From the NCBI GenBank assembly GCA_021413965.1, contig JAIOPI010000010.1, forward strand, positions 310,001 through 374,000: 64,000 bases of DNA. The letters run 5' to 3'. This stretch comes from Lentisphaerota bacterium. Its GTDB lineage: Bacteria; Verrucomicrobiota; Kiritimatiellia; UBA8416; JAIOPI01. This document shows, one piece after another, positions 37,901-48,203 of this stretch (position 1 is the first letter of the stretch; each line of letters begins with the position of its first letter). The notes beneath the pieces are model-generated. The model searched no databases and was not told the origin of the DNA. It worked only from the letters and a program-made list of their open reading frames with translations. The translations under genes were made by a program, and so were the position numbers.

Positions 37901-38991
37901 GACAGTACCCCATGGGCGTTGAGGTCGCCAGCGACCGCGTCGTGGAAACCTCCTTCGAGCCCTTCTCCAGCGGCTTCGGCTGCCACGCCTCGATGATGGC
38001 CTTCCTGGTTCGCATCACCGGCGAGTCACGCTATCTCCAGCCACTGGTTGACTTCCTCGCCGGCCCCGAGTATCCCGAATTCACGTTCAACTACATTCCT
38101 GACCTCTACCAGTTGGGACTCTTCGATGACCGGCCGAACGCCCTGGCCAGGCAACTCGCCAATAGCCCATACCTGGCCTGGCTCGCCACGGGCGATAAGC
38201 GCCCCTTCGTCAGCGCCCTGCGCGAGGATATAGCCGAACTGCAGACGTTCTCCCACTTCTACACGACGGTGGAGCCCTTCACCGATCGGATCTTCCTGTA
38301 CGCAGCCTTCAACTCCGCCCGTGCATATACCGGCGGCTATGCAACCCGCAACAAGACCTACCACTCACATGCCGTAAGCTGGGAAGGGTTCGGCACCAAT
38401 TTCGCGGCCCTGGTGCGCACCGGTCGCTCCGACCGTTTCAGCACGCTGGTCTACAATTTCGACGCGACGCCCGCCGCCGGCGCCGTGCGCTTCTGGATGC
38501 TGGAACACGGGCGCTACACGCTCACGCTGGGCGCTGACACGGATGGCGATGACAAGGCCGATTCGCTCCTCGTCTCCAACCACGTGGACATCGTGCGCGG
38601 TGAGGCGGTGCCACTGGTGCTGCCGCCGCGGCAAACCGTCGTGATGACGCTGACCCAGGATGCACGCTTGGAACCCGCCACACGGCGCGCCGACCTGGCA
38701 CTCGCGGCGCGCGAACTGTCGGTCACCGACCACACGGTGTCCGGCGTGGTGCACAACATCGGCTCCGCCGATGCGGACACGGTCGAGGTGGCTCTGATCG
38801 ATGCGCAGGGAACCATTCACGGTCAGGCCACGCTGGGTGCGCTGCCCGCCCCGCTCGACCTGGAACCCCGCCGATTGCCGTTCAGCCTGCAGGGGTTGCC
38901 GTCCAGCCACACCGGCTGGCGCGTCGTCGTGGACCCCGCCGACGCTCTGCCGGAAATCACGGAACGCAACAACACGGCCGTCGTGCCGTAA
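34969..38991 (+). CDS. Large exported CBM9-like/CARDB protein, central domain unassigned
   Basis: 1,340 residues. A signal peptide (MKLVYSAALSIALTLHAATA) precedes a CBM9-like carbohydrate-binding domain at ~20-215 (VDHAPALDGDLTDPCWSNA, SVELWIKCTDNHAEYDHFIVN, FELKLGREDYADV). Then come a second beta-rich segment, a large central part (~690-1150) rich in Trp, Asp and helices with an alpha-toroid look (FYRSRNRPPLP, EEGLNQEALVTWWHDGDP, GYATRNKTYHSHAVSWEG), and a C-terminal CARDB domain at ~1240-1340 (LALAARELSVTDHTVSG, NIGSADADTVEVAL). The toroid may be a polysaccharide lyase or hydrolase; no catalytic residues identified. The ATG at 34969 gives the cleanest leader; the frame is open to 34777. Confidence 0.8.
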   Translation: MKLVYSAALSIALTLHAATATTGDIIIPRVDHAPALDGDLTDPCWSNALHLDTFTEPNSSRAPAQPTDALICLTDKALHLAFTCQVGDPARIVARQTRRDVWMDCSVELWIKCTDNHAEYDHFIVNSSSGRELIRHRVTNIDELPASPAWQVRSAITTNGWISEISIPFRDLGRPSAPAAGDLFELKLGREDYADVSNGGVASLSVWPAGTTYVPTEGYQRVYVERANLLRNADLLQVVPEGGVANWEVGGAVRTTQIEARDVIVMSAGEQPCRMEQTVKLPAGQLCRLAADVRGTVGGRLRGKSRSGESQVVAFEPSTNWTSHAISFIPKQAEPWFIVVETDGAGAGELALRDLTLRREYTADVMGRAIPVAVDTAAPEVITHIPVADCRAVRGAFGAPVDGTIDSRDYSGQRWEYNLNGEQANAGVRYLYRQNDGLHVTLADGAGVDAIQIHGGVHADVVADCRQYDDPDSGRLVHTFPGQANHSLARFDQRIAGDRFSFFNVHDGFIADLAFFRTGGDASRLGTAVSYTVAGPADTASLKPFFDDRFEADQRTGWTATPEPATNAPPLDLPHDTAVHILTAPLAAECALSAIGLRGTLTAAPGPIPLTIQVQDFLHPRTAITTVMLTLDGPGRLDLALDIPDQVLPRGARLWITLSAQKNASCEGPALVLYTVPRAQALPGALAYRLAKLKGFWGVLSEVRLWNAMPAGANLEAWLADIDNAYWRQGTAEIRDAIDHCTWLDRDDALVTQYRNWFYRSRNRPPLPAARLPAEPDAPEWAVVARTAWLEARRVATWWVDHRLVPSGEFGGSDDDGSLYQNFANVPMFEADGVARALKTGAAARAELDQAVRLDQGLGRTAQDPLHAYEEGLNQEALVTWWHDGDPLYLERCMQTTKSLQALTVVNAAGHRHFRGDIIGAGMLESHDRPLTFDSGFQAQLIHPACELALYNQNPQTVQFLRELGDAWLDHIAKSDPGQYPMGVEVASDRVVETSFEPFSSGFGCHASMMAFLVRITGESRYLQPLVDFLAGPEYPEFTFNYIPDLYQLGLFDDRPNALARQLANSPYLAWLATGDKRPFVSALREDIAELQTFSHFYTTVEPFTDRIFLYAAFNSARAYTGGYATRNKTYHSHAVSWEGFGTNFAALVRTGRSDRFSTLVYNFDATPAAGAVRFWMLEHGRYTLTLGADTDGDDKADSLLVSNHVDIVRGEAVPLVLPPRQTVVMTLTQDARLEPATRRADLALAARELSVTDHTVSGVVHNIGSADADTVEVALIDAQGTIHGQATLGALPAPLDLEPRRLPFSLQGLPSSHTGWRVVVDPADALPEITERNNTAVVP

Positions 38992-39056
38992 CCGGCACAC
39001 CCCAGCCCCTCACGCGCCGCGTCCACTCGGGAGGGAAACGGTCGGACGAGGGGCTG
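38983..39056. terminator. Two hairpins between convergent genes
   Basis: A short hairpin, GTGCCG-taac-CGGCAC, spans the stop codon of the CBM9/CARDB gene. Downstream, CAGCCCCTC at 39003-39011 pairs with GAGGGGCTG at 39048-39056 (9 bp). Together they probably end transcripts from both sides; no U-tract. Confidence 0.4.
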
Positions 39057-39073
39057 ACGGCAGGTTTATGCCA

Positions 39074-39475
39074 TCACTCAGCCTGCGGCAGGGAGACATT
39101 GGTCGGCACGGCCGCAGCGTCCGCCTGCATGAGAGTCGCCTCTTCGACGGCATTGCTGCCCGCCAGGCCGAAGAGCGCCGCCGGCGTGATGTGCTTAAAA
39201 GTGCCCACCCACACGACACGCTCGGCCAGCAGCTGGCCGCCGTCGAGAGGGCGGAAGTAGACTTCCAGCGAGCGGGATTTGATCGAGGCATTCGGCTGCA
39301 CCTCGATCTGCCCGTGTTCGCTTTCCACCGTCCGGCAGAAACTGTCGAAGGTGAACGCGGTCGGCACCATGGCGCCGTCCACCTCGCACACGATGCGCGG
39401 CGAGGTCTCGCGCGCGCACGCCGCCACCACCATCACCGCCACCGCCGCCAGTCCGATTTGCGCCAAGTGCTTCAT
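39074..39475 (-). CDS. Small putative lipoprotein
   Basis: 133 residues. A basic-hydrophobic leader ends in a lipobox VVAAC with the acylated Cys at position 20, then about 113 mature residues (EVDGAMVPTAFTFDSFCRTVES, GTFKHITPAALFGLAG). No family recognised. A second Cys (about 47) is unpaired in the mature protein. It lies 40 nt before the sensor-kinase stop with no shared operon evidence beyond the common strand. Confidence 0.75.
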   Translation of the reverse strand: MKHLAQIGLAAVAVMVVAACARETSPRIVCEVDGAMVPTAFTFDSFCRTVESEHGQIEVQPNASIKSRSLEVYFRPLDGGQLLAERVVWVGTFKHITPAALFGLAGSNAVEEATLMQADAAAVPTNVSLPQAE

Positions 39476-39528
39476 GCATCCTCCCCGCGTCCTATCCCAC
39501 GTCCTGTTGCCGGTTCGCGACCGCCCAC

Positions 39529-41928
39529 TCAGGCCGGTCCGTCCAACACGCGGCGCAGTGTATCCGAGAGCCGCGCCAATTGATAGGGCTTCTGAATGAA
39601 GCCCGCCGCGCCCCTCTCACCGAATCGCTGCTGCACGTCGCGTTCGTTGAAACCGCTGCTCATCATCACCCGCACCGAGGGATCGATCGCCCGCAGGGCA
39701 AGCAGGGCCTCCGCACCATCCATGTGCGGCATGGTCAGGTCCAAAATCACGACGCGTATGTCGGCATGCCGGGCGCGAAAGAGCTCCAGCGCCTGGCGTC
39801 CGTCCGTGGCGAGCAGCACCTGGAAGCCAAGCCGCTCAAGCATCCGGCGCGCCAGATCGCGCACGGCCTCCTCGTCGTCCACCAGCAGGATCGTCCCCTC
39901 TCCGCGCCACGGGGTCGGCCGTGACGTGCCCACCGCCGCCACCCCCCGGCCGCGAACCTGGTCGGACGCGGGCAGCAGGATCTCGAAGGTCGTGCCGAGC
40001 CCCGGCTCGCTGGTCACCCGGATCGTGCCCTTGTGGCCGCGTACGATGCCCAGCACCGCCGCCAGCCCCAGCCCCCGCCCCGCAAACTTGGTCGTGAAGA
40101 ACGGATCGAAGATCTTCAGCTGCGTGGCGCGGTCCATGCCGCACCCGGTGTCGCTCACCCGCAGCCGGATGTAGTCCCCGGCGGCCAGCTGGTCGCTCCA
40201 CAGCGTCTCCTGCAGATACGACTGGTCGCACGCCGCGCAGTCCGTCGTGACCGTGATCACGCCGCCGCGCTCCCCGATGGCCTCCGAGGCATTGATGATG
40301 AGATTCATCACCACCTGCCGGAGCTGGGTGGCGTCAGCCTCCACCAGCGCGACGCCGCTCGCCAGCTGATACTGCAGGGCCGCCTTCTTCGAGACGGAAA
40401 CCGCCAGCATCTGCCCCATTTCCACGATCAGCTCGGACAGGTCGAAGGACGACACGGCCAGACTGCCGCGCCCGGCATACGCCAGCATTTGCTGGCAGAG
40501 ATCGGCGGCCCGCTGCGACGCCTTGTTGATTTCCTGCAGCATGGGCTTGGCCGGCGATAGATCGGACAGGTCATCGAGGGCCAGGTCGGCATTGCCCATG
40601 ATGGCCATCAGCAGGTTGTTGAAGTCGTGCGCAATCCCGCCGGCCAGCACCCCGAGGCTTTCCAGTTTCTGGGCCTGGAGCATCTTGCTCTCCAGGACCA
40701 TGCGCTCCTCCGCCGCACGCTGGCGCTCCGTGATGTCGCGCACGATCGCCCACATCGACGCCGGGTCCCCGCCTTCGTTGCGCAACAGGAACGTGCGCAA
40801 CTCCACGGGAAAGACGCTGCCGTCCCGCCGGAGGTATTCCTTCTCGTAGACCTCGGAGTGCCCGCGCGGCAGGATCTGCTCCTGCACGATCCGCTCCTCC
40901 ATGGCGTGCCACTTGGCCGGCGTGAGCTCGGCGTAGGTCAGGCCCCTGAGGTCCGCGTCCCCGTACCCCACCATCTCCAGGTAGGCGCGGTTCCACTCGA
41001 TGACGCGCCCCTGCATGTCCACGCAGACATAGGCGTCCGTCATGCTTTCGTGCAGCCGCCGGTACTTTGCCTCGCTGGCCCGCAGGGACACTTCCACCTG
41101 CCGGCGCTCCGTGATGTCGATGCCGCAGGAGAGCGTGCCGATGACGCGCCCCCCCTCCTCCAGCACGCTGTTCTGCCAGCTGATGAATCGCTCGGTGCCG
41201 GACTTGGTGAGAATCGGGTTCTCGAACTGGCGGGACAAACCGTCGGTCACGAGGCGCGAGAACACCGCCCATACGGCCGGATAGCGGTCGCGCGGCACGA
41301 GCATATCGAACCAGTTCCGTCCGACGAGTTCGTCGCGCCGGTAGCCGGTGATCTGCTCCGCCGCCTCGTTGAAGATGGTGATCTCCCCCGCCGTGTTCAG
41401 CCCCAGGATGATGGCGTTGGCCGTCTGCACCAGCTTCTCCGCAAAGTCGCGTGAAGCCCGCAGGGCCTGTTCGACACGACGCCGCTCGGAAATGTCGGTG
41501 ACGAATGCGTAGTAGCAGTAGGGCGCCCCCTGCGCGTCGCGAATCTCGTGCACCAGCAATTCCACCAGCACACGACCACCATCCCGGCGCAGGTACTCCT
41601 TCTCGTACCGCACCGGTTCGCCCGTGCGGCGCAGGGCGGCCAGATTGGTGCTTTCAACCCCCCGCCACTCGGCCGGCGTCAGGCTCTCCGCCCACGTGAG
41701 CGCCTGCAGATCCTCCTTGGTGTATCCCAGCAGCTCGCAAAACGCCTGGTTGACGAGCCCAAGCCGTCCATCCGGATAGCCCACCCCGAAGGGCTGGGAA
41801 GACCGGTCCAGCAAGTCAGCCATGAGCGCCGCCTCGTCTTGAATGGACCGTTGCGCGTCCATGACCAGTCGCGTGGGCGCGCCGACTGACGCTTCACACA
41901 TCACACTGCCGCTCCGCTCTTCCGCCAT
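39529..41928 (-). CDS. Hybrid sensor histidine kinase, three PAS domains plus receiver
   Basis: 799 residues. Soluble by sequence (no membrane helix found), with PAS/PAC domains at about 40-155, 165-285 and 290-405 (each ending in TDISERR, IDITERR or RDITERQ). A HisKA domain follows with the phospho-acceptor in AGGIAHDFNN (His ~434), then HATPase at ~535-655 (N box MNLIINASEAI, G boxes VSDTGCGMD, GRGLGLAAV) and a C-terminal receiver (~675-795; ILLVDDEEAVRDL, acceptor Asp in VILDLTMPHMDG, Lys in IQKPY). This phosphorelay self-contains its first receiver. The output partner is not nearby. Starts at 41928 (ATG) or GTG 41934. Confidence 0.93.
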   Translation of the reverse strand: MAEERSGSVMCEASVGAPTRLVMDAQRSIQDEAALMADLLDRSSQPFGVGYPDGRLGLVNQAFCELLGYTKEDLQALTWAESLTPAEWRGVESTNLAALRRTGEPVRYEKEYLRRDGGRVLVELLVHEIRDAQGAPYCYYAFVTDISERRRVEQALRASRDFAEKLVQTANAIILGLNTAGEITIFNEAAEQITGYRRDELVGRNWFDMLVPRDRYPAVWAVFSRLVTDGLSRQFENPILTKSGTERFISWQNSVLEEGGRVIGTLSCGIDITERRQVEVSLRASEAKYRRLHESMTDAYVCVDMQGRVIEWNRAYLEMVGYGDADLRGLTYAELTPAKWHAMEERIVQEQILPRGHSEVYEKEYLRRDGSVFPVELRTFLLRNEGGDPASMWAIVRDITERQRAAEERMVLESKMLQAQKLESLGVLAGGIAHDFNNLLMAIMGNADLALDDLSDLSPAKPMLQEINKASQRAADLCQQMLAYAGRGSLAVSSFDLSELIVEMGQMLAVSVSKKAALQYQLASGVALVEADATQLRQVVMNLIINASEAIGERGGVITVTTDCAACDQSYLQETLWSDQLAAGDYIRLRVSDTGCGMDRATQLKIFDPFFTTKFAGRGLGLAAVLGIVRGHKGTIRVTSEPGLGTTFEILLPASDQVRGRGVAAVGTSRPTPWRGEGTILLVDDEEAVRDLARRMLERLGFQVLLATDGRQALELFRARHADIRVVILDLTMPHMDGAEALLALRAIDPSVRVMMSSGFNERDVQQRFGERGAAGFIQKPYQLARLSDTLRRVLDGPA

Positions 41929-41934
41929 ATGCAC

Positions 41935-42285
41935 CTGGCTCCGCTAACGAATGGTCCCTAGTAAACGAGAGTGGCGCATCTTGCCATAACCAGCCATGGC
42001 CATGTCCACGCTTTCTTCACATGAAATCGGCACCGGAGCCCAGCGCCCCGCCCGGCGACCATGAATGATATCGCGACATCTTTGTCGCCCCACGCTGGAC
42101 AGCGGCCGGTTCCTTTGATATCGAGCCGCATGCGCCGGTTCGTTCGGGTGTGGCTGGCGCCGAGGCGGCGGAGTGGGACCGCCCTTCATGCCAAATAAAC
42201 GCTGGGCGCCGGCGGGCGATTTGCCCCGACGGTGACGCGCACGCGTCATCGCCGGGTCCTCCACGTCGGCCGAGGGGGAGCCTAT
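41935..42285. other. 351-nt divergent region before the pyrophosphatase gene
   Basis: No gene supported. It must contain promoters for the hybrid kinase (minus) and the pyrophosphatase (plus), but no clean sigma70 pair was found. Two near-identical 9-nt motifs, TGATATCGxG-like at about 42066-42076 and 42117-42127, lie 50 nt apart and could be regulatory. Nothing else is visible. Confidence 0.3.
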
Positions 42286-44814
<2,529 letters not shown>

Positions 44815-44837
44815 TGCATGGGGTGACGGCGATCGGC

Positions 44838-47162
44838 TCACACGGCGGGAAGAATGAGCGACGTCTGCGTGCCGTGCCCCGGGCTGCTGGTGATGACCAG
44901 GGCACCGCCGAAGAACTCGGCGCGCTCGCGTATGCTGAACAGGCCGAAACTGCGCGGGAGGCTTCGCGCCACGTCGAATCCGACCCCATGGTCGCACACG
45001 TCGATCCGGAACTGTCCTCCCTCAACCGCCGCCGTGCGAACGTCCGCCACGCTGACCCCCGCATGCTTGCAGACGTTGAACAACAGCTCCCGGACGGCTT
45101 GGAAGATGAAGACCCGCAGGTCAGGCGACGTTGGCTCCTGACCCGGCATGGCCTGGACCCGGACGTCCAGTCCGTGGCGCTCTTTCATATCCGCGGCCAG
45201 CCAGATCAGGGCCGCCCCCAGGCTACCCTCGTGGAGCACGGGCGGCCGCAAATCCACACTGATGGCACGCGTGACCTGTGACGCCTTTCCCAGAATGTCG
45301 GAGACCTCGGCCAGCACGCGATCGCGCTCCCCGGCCGGCAGACGGTGCTTCAAACTGCTCAGCGTGAAGCGCGCCCCCGCGATCATCTGCTGCAGGTCTT
45401 CGTGCAGGATGCGGGCGATGCGCTGCCGCTCACGCTCCTCGGCCTGCACTAGTTGCGCCGCCAGCTGGCGCAACTGCGCCGTGCGGGCTTTGACCTTCTG
45501 CTCCAAATCCGCATGCGCCTTCTGCAGCGCCTCCTCCGCCTGCTGACGCGCGGTTACGTCCTGGACCATCGACAGGATCGCCGTCACCTTGCCGCCGGGG
45601 CCCTGGATCGGCGTGTTCGACCACTCGCACAGGATCGTCCGCCCGTCCCGCGTGACGTTCTCGTTGATGCTGTTCGCCGTGGCGTCGCCCTGCAGCAACC
45701 GCTGGAAGACCGTCTTGACAAGCGTCTGGTCCGGCGGCGCCACAATCAGGTCGTACGCGTGCCGGCCAAGCGCCTCCTCCTCACGGTACCCGAAGATGCG
45801 GGTCGCCGCCGGATTCCACGCCTGCACGAGAAACTCCGACGTCCACAGAATGTAGGCAATCGGCATCCGCCTGATCTGCAGTTGCAGGCTGGCCTCGCTC
45901 TGGCGCAGGGCCTCCTCAACCCGCCGGCGCTCGGTGATGTCCAGGTTGAATCCCAGGATGCCACGAATCTCACCCTGGACGCGAAAGGGCGCCACCACAT
46001 TGTAGTAGTACCGCGTCTGCCCGTGAATGACGTACGCGACTTCTTCCTGCACCACCTCGCCACCGTAGGCGCGCCGGTTGTTCGCCAGCCAGACGGCCCG
46101 ATTCTCTGGCGACATCTTGGTGTCGTCGGGGCGCTGGCCGAGCAGCGACCCCCAGTGGGCCAGCACCGCGCTGTTGTGCATGATGCAGACCCCGTCTGTA
46201 TCGCGCACCCAGAACTCCACCGGCGCGTTGTCGATCACGACCCGCAGCAGCGCCTCGCGCTCCTGCAGCCGCTCTTCCGCCAGCTTCCGGATCGTAATGT
46301 TGCGCGCCAGGAGCACGAAACGGTCGCCGGCCCCTCCCGCCCGCCGGCTGATCGAGAGTTCAAACCAGCGCGGCTCACCCCCAATCGGCAACGCGTACGT
46401 CCCGCCCCGGTGCCAGCCCTGGCGACCGGCTTCGGCGATGGCCGCCGCGATCACCTCGCAGGCGTCGGCGGGCAGCACGTCGCGAATGGTCCGCCCCATG
46501 AAAGCCGCAGGCGCATGGGGCAAGCTGTTGTGCTCATGGGCGGGCGCGCGATGGTCGAATATCCGCCCGTCCGCGTCGACTTCGAACAGCACGTCGGGCA
46601 CCGCGTCCAGCGTCGCCTTCAACTGCTCCTGCGCCGCCCGCAGCGCCACGTCGGCCAGCTTGCGCTCGGTCACGTCCACCAGCACGCTCAGCAGCAGCGG
46701 TTCGCCTTCCAACTCGATCTTCTCGGCGAAATACAGGCCCTGCCGCCGCGAGCCGTCGCGCGTGACAATGGGAAATTCGAGCCCCTTGACCCGGCCGTTT
46801 TCGCGCAGGTGGCGGACGATCCGCTCGCGATCCTCGGGCGTGGCGTAAACGCCCAGCTCCAGCGACGTCTTGCCGATCACCTCGTGGCGCGCATAGCCGA
46901 GCGTCTGCAACAGGCCTTCGTTGGCATCGATGAGGCGGCCATCCTCGATGGCGCTGATGGCCATCAGGTTGGGGCTCGCATTGAACACCGTGTCGAACTT
47001 GGCTTCGCTCTTCGTGCGGCGAGCCCGCTCGGCCTGCAGGGCCGCGGCCGTTTCGGCGAGCGCCGCGGACTGGGCGGCCAACTGCGCTTCGAGCGCCGCC
47101 ACGCGCGCGGCCATGGCGGCCTCTGCGCCGGCTGCGCCGGCAAGGTCTGGCGTATCGCTCAT
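44838..47162 (-). CDS. PAS-rich sensor histidine kinase (HisKA_3/NarX-type)
   Basis: 774 residues. After a coiled-coil N-terminus there are four PAS domains at about 55-170, 178-295, 300-420 and 428-545 (each ending in VTERKL, ITIRKL, ITERRR or VTARQQ). The dimerisation/HisKA_3 helix follows (QRIARILHEDLQQMIAGARF, acceptor His ~580), then HATPase (VRELLFNVCKHAGVS, GVGFDVARS, GLFSIRERAEFFGG). No membrane helix, so a cytoplasmic sensor probably of redox or metabolite signals through PAS cofactors. No LuxR-type response regulator is next to it. It is convergent with hppA, 23 nt apart. Confidence 0.92.
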   Translation of the reverse strand: MSDTPDLAGAAGAEAAMAARVAALEAQLAAQSAALAETAAALQAERARRTKSEAKFDTVFNASPNLMAISAIEDGRLIDANEGLLQTLGYARHEVIGKTSLELGVYATPEDRERIVRHLRENGRVKGLEFPIVTRDGSRRQGLYFAEKIELEGEPLLLSVLVDVTERKLADVALRAAQEQLKATLDAVPDVLFEVDADGRIFDHRAPAHEHNSLPHAPAAFMGRTIRDVLPADACEVIAAAIAEAGRQGWHRGGTYALPIGGEPRWFELSISRRAGGAGDRFVLLARNITIRKLAEERLQEREALLRVVIDNAPVEFWVRDTDGVCIMHNSAVLAHWGSLLGQRPDDTKMSPENRAVWLANNRRAYGGEVVQEEVAYVIHGQTRYYYNVVAPFRVQGEIRGILGFNLDITERRRVEEALRQSEASLQLQIRRMPIAYILWTSEFLVQAWNPAATRIFGYREEEALGRHAYDLIVAPPDQTLVKTVFQRLLQGDATANSINENVTRDGRTILCEWSNTPIQGPGGKVTAILSMVQDVTARQQAEEALQKAHADLEQKVKARTAQLRQLAAQLVQAEERERQRIARILHEDLQQMIAGARFTLSSLKHRLPAGERDRVLAEVSDILGKASQVTRAISVDLRPPVLHEGSLGAALIWLAADMKERHGLDVRVQAMPGQEPTSPDLRVFIFQAVRELLFNVCKHAGVSVADVRTAAVEGGQFRIDVCDHGVGFDVARSLPRSFGLFSIRERAEFFGGALVITSSPGHGTQTSLILPAV

Positions 47163-47275
47163 GTTGCCTTGCTAGCCCGTCACTCCGGTGCACCCCAACG
47201 CGGGAGGCAACCCGGGACACTCGCCAACATCGGCTCCGGACCGGGCGCACGGCTCCGGGGGATATGCCCGCAACC

Positions 47276-48085
47276 CTACTTCCCGGTGGTCTTGTGATAC
47301 TCGACCAGCGCCGCCGGCAGCTCGCGCTCAAGGTTGGCAATGCGCGTGCGGTCCACGGGATGCGTGCTGAGAAACTGGGGCGGTTGCCCGCCGTGGGTAT
47401 TGTTGAACGCCGAAAAACGCTTCCAGAATTCAATCGCGCCGCTCGGGTCGTAGCCGGCGCGCGCCATGTAGACCAGCCCCAGATGATCCGCTTCCGTTTC
47501 CTGGGTCCGCGAGTGCGGCAGCATCACCCCCAACGTGCTGGTCAACCCGTACGACTGCAGCGCCAGCGCCCGCGTGCGCGCGGAATTCTTCTGCATGGCC
47601 TGGCCCAACATCGCCCCCCCGAACTGCACCAGCAGCCCCTGCGACATGCGCTCCGCGCCATGCCGCGCCACCGCGTGCGAAACCTCATGCCCAATCACGG
47701 TCGCCAAACCAACCTCGTCCTTCGTGATCGGCAGAATGCCCGTGTACACGCCCACCTTGCCGCCCGGCAGGCAGAACGCGTTCGCCTGCTTGGGATCGTC
47801 GAAGAGAACAAACTCCCACTGCGCGTTTGGCAGCGGCACGACGGCGGCGATCCGCCGGCCCACGCCCTCCACCATGGCTGTCAGCGCCTTGTCGTGGCTC
47901 ACCGGCGTGGCCTTCTTCATCTTCTGGAACTCGGTCAGCCCCAGTTGCATTTCCTCCTGCGACCCGATGAGCAGGAATTCCCGCCGACCCGTCACGGGAA
48001 CCGTCGCGCAAGCCGCCAGCACCACCACCGTCAAGCCCAGGACGGCCGGCCGCAACAGGCGCCACGTCTGTTTCCAACGCGTCAT
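47276..48085 (-). CDS. M48-family metalloprotease lipoprotein
   Basis: 269 residues. Lipobox LAAC puts the acylated Cys at position 26. The zinc motif IGHEVSHAVARHGAERMSQ has His133, Glu134 and His137, with a third ligand (Glu) in TQETEADHLGLVYMARAGYDP. The layout matches the periplasmic LoiP/YcaL-type M48 peptidases involved in outer-membrane protein quality control, but without the TPR of BepA. The start at 48085 has a GGTGAG site. Confidence 0.92.
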   Translation of the reverse strand: MTRWKQTWRLLRPAVLGLTVVVLAACATVPVTGRREFLLIGSQEEMQLGLTEFQKMKKATPVSHDKALTAMVEGVGRRIAAVVPLPNAQWEFVLFDDPKQANAFCLPGGKVGVYTGILPITKDEVGLATVIGHEVSHAVARHGAERMSQGLLVQFGGAMLGQAMQKNSARTRALALQSYGLTSTLGVMLPHSRTQETEADHLGLVYMARAGYDPSGAIEFWKRFSAFNNTHGGQPPQFLSTHPVDRTRIANLERELPAALVEYHKTTGK

Positions 48086-48139
48086 CTCACCAGTGTAGCA
48101 CCTGCCGCACCCGCCTGCAATTCACGCCCCCTAAAAACA

Positions 48140-48168
48140 TTGAGCGGGCCGTCCATCCTCTCTAAAAT
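48140..48168 (+). promoter_or_regulatory. Promoter of the DNRLRE/PQQ-dehydrogenase gene
   Basis: TTGAGC, 17-nt spacer, TAAAAT. The -10 box matches 5 of 6 consensus positions and the -35 box 4 of 6. The predicted start near 48175 gives a 28-nt leader before the ATG at 48204. Confidence 0.55.
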
Positions 48169-48203
48169 GGCAGGCGTGTGGCCGGGGTGAGAAGAGGGAA
48201 TGT

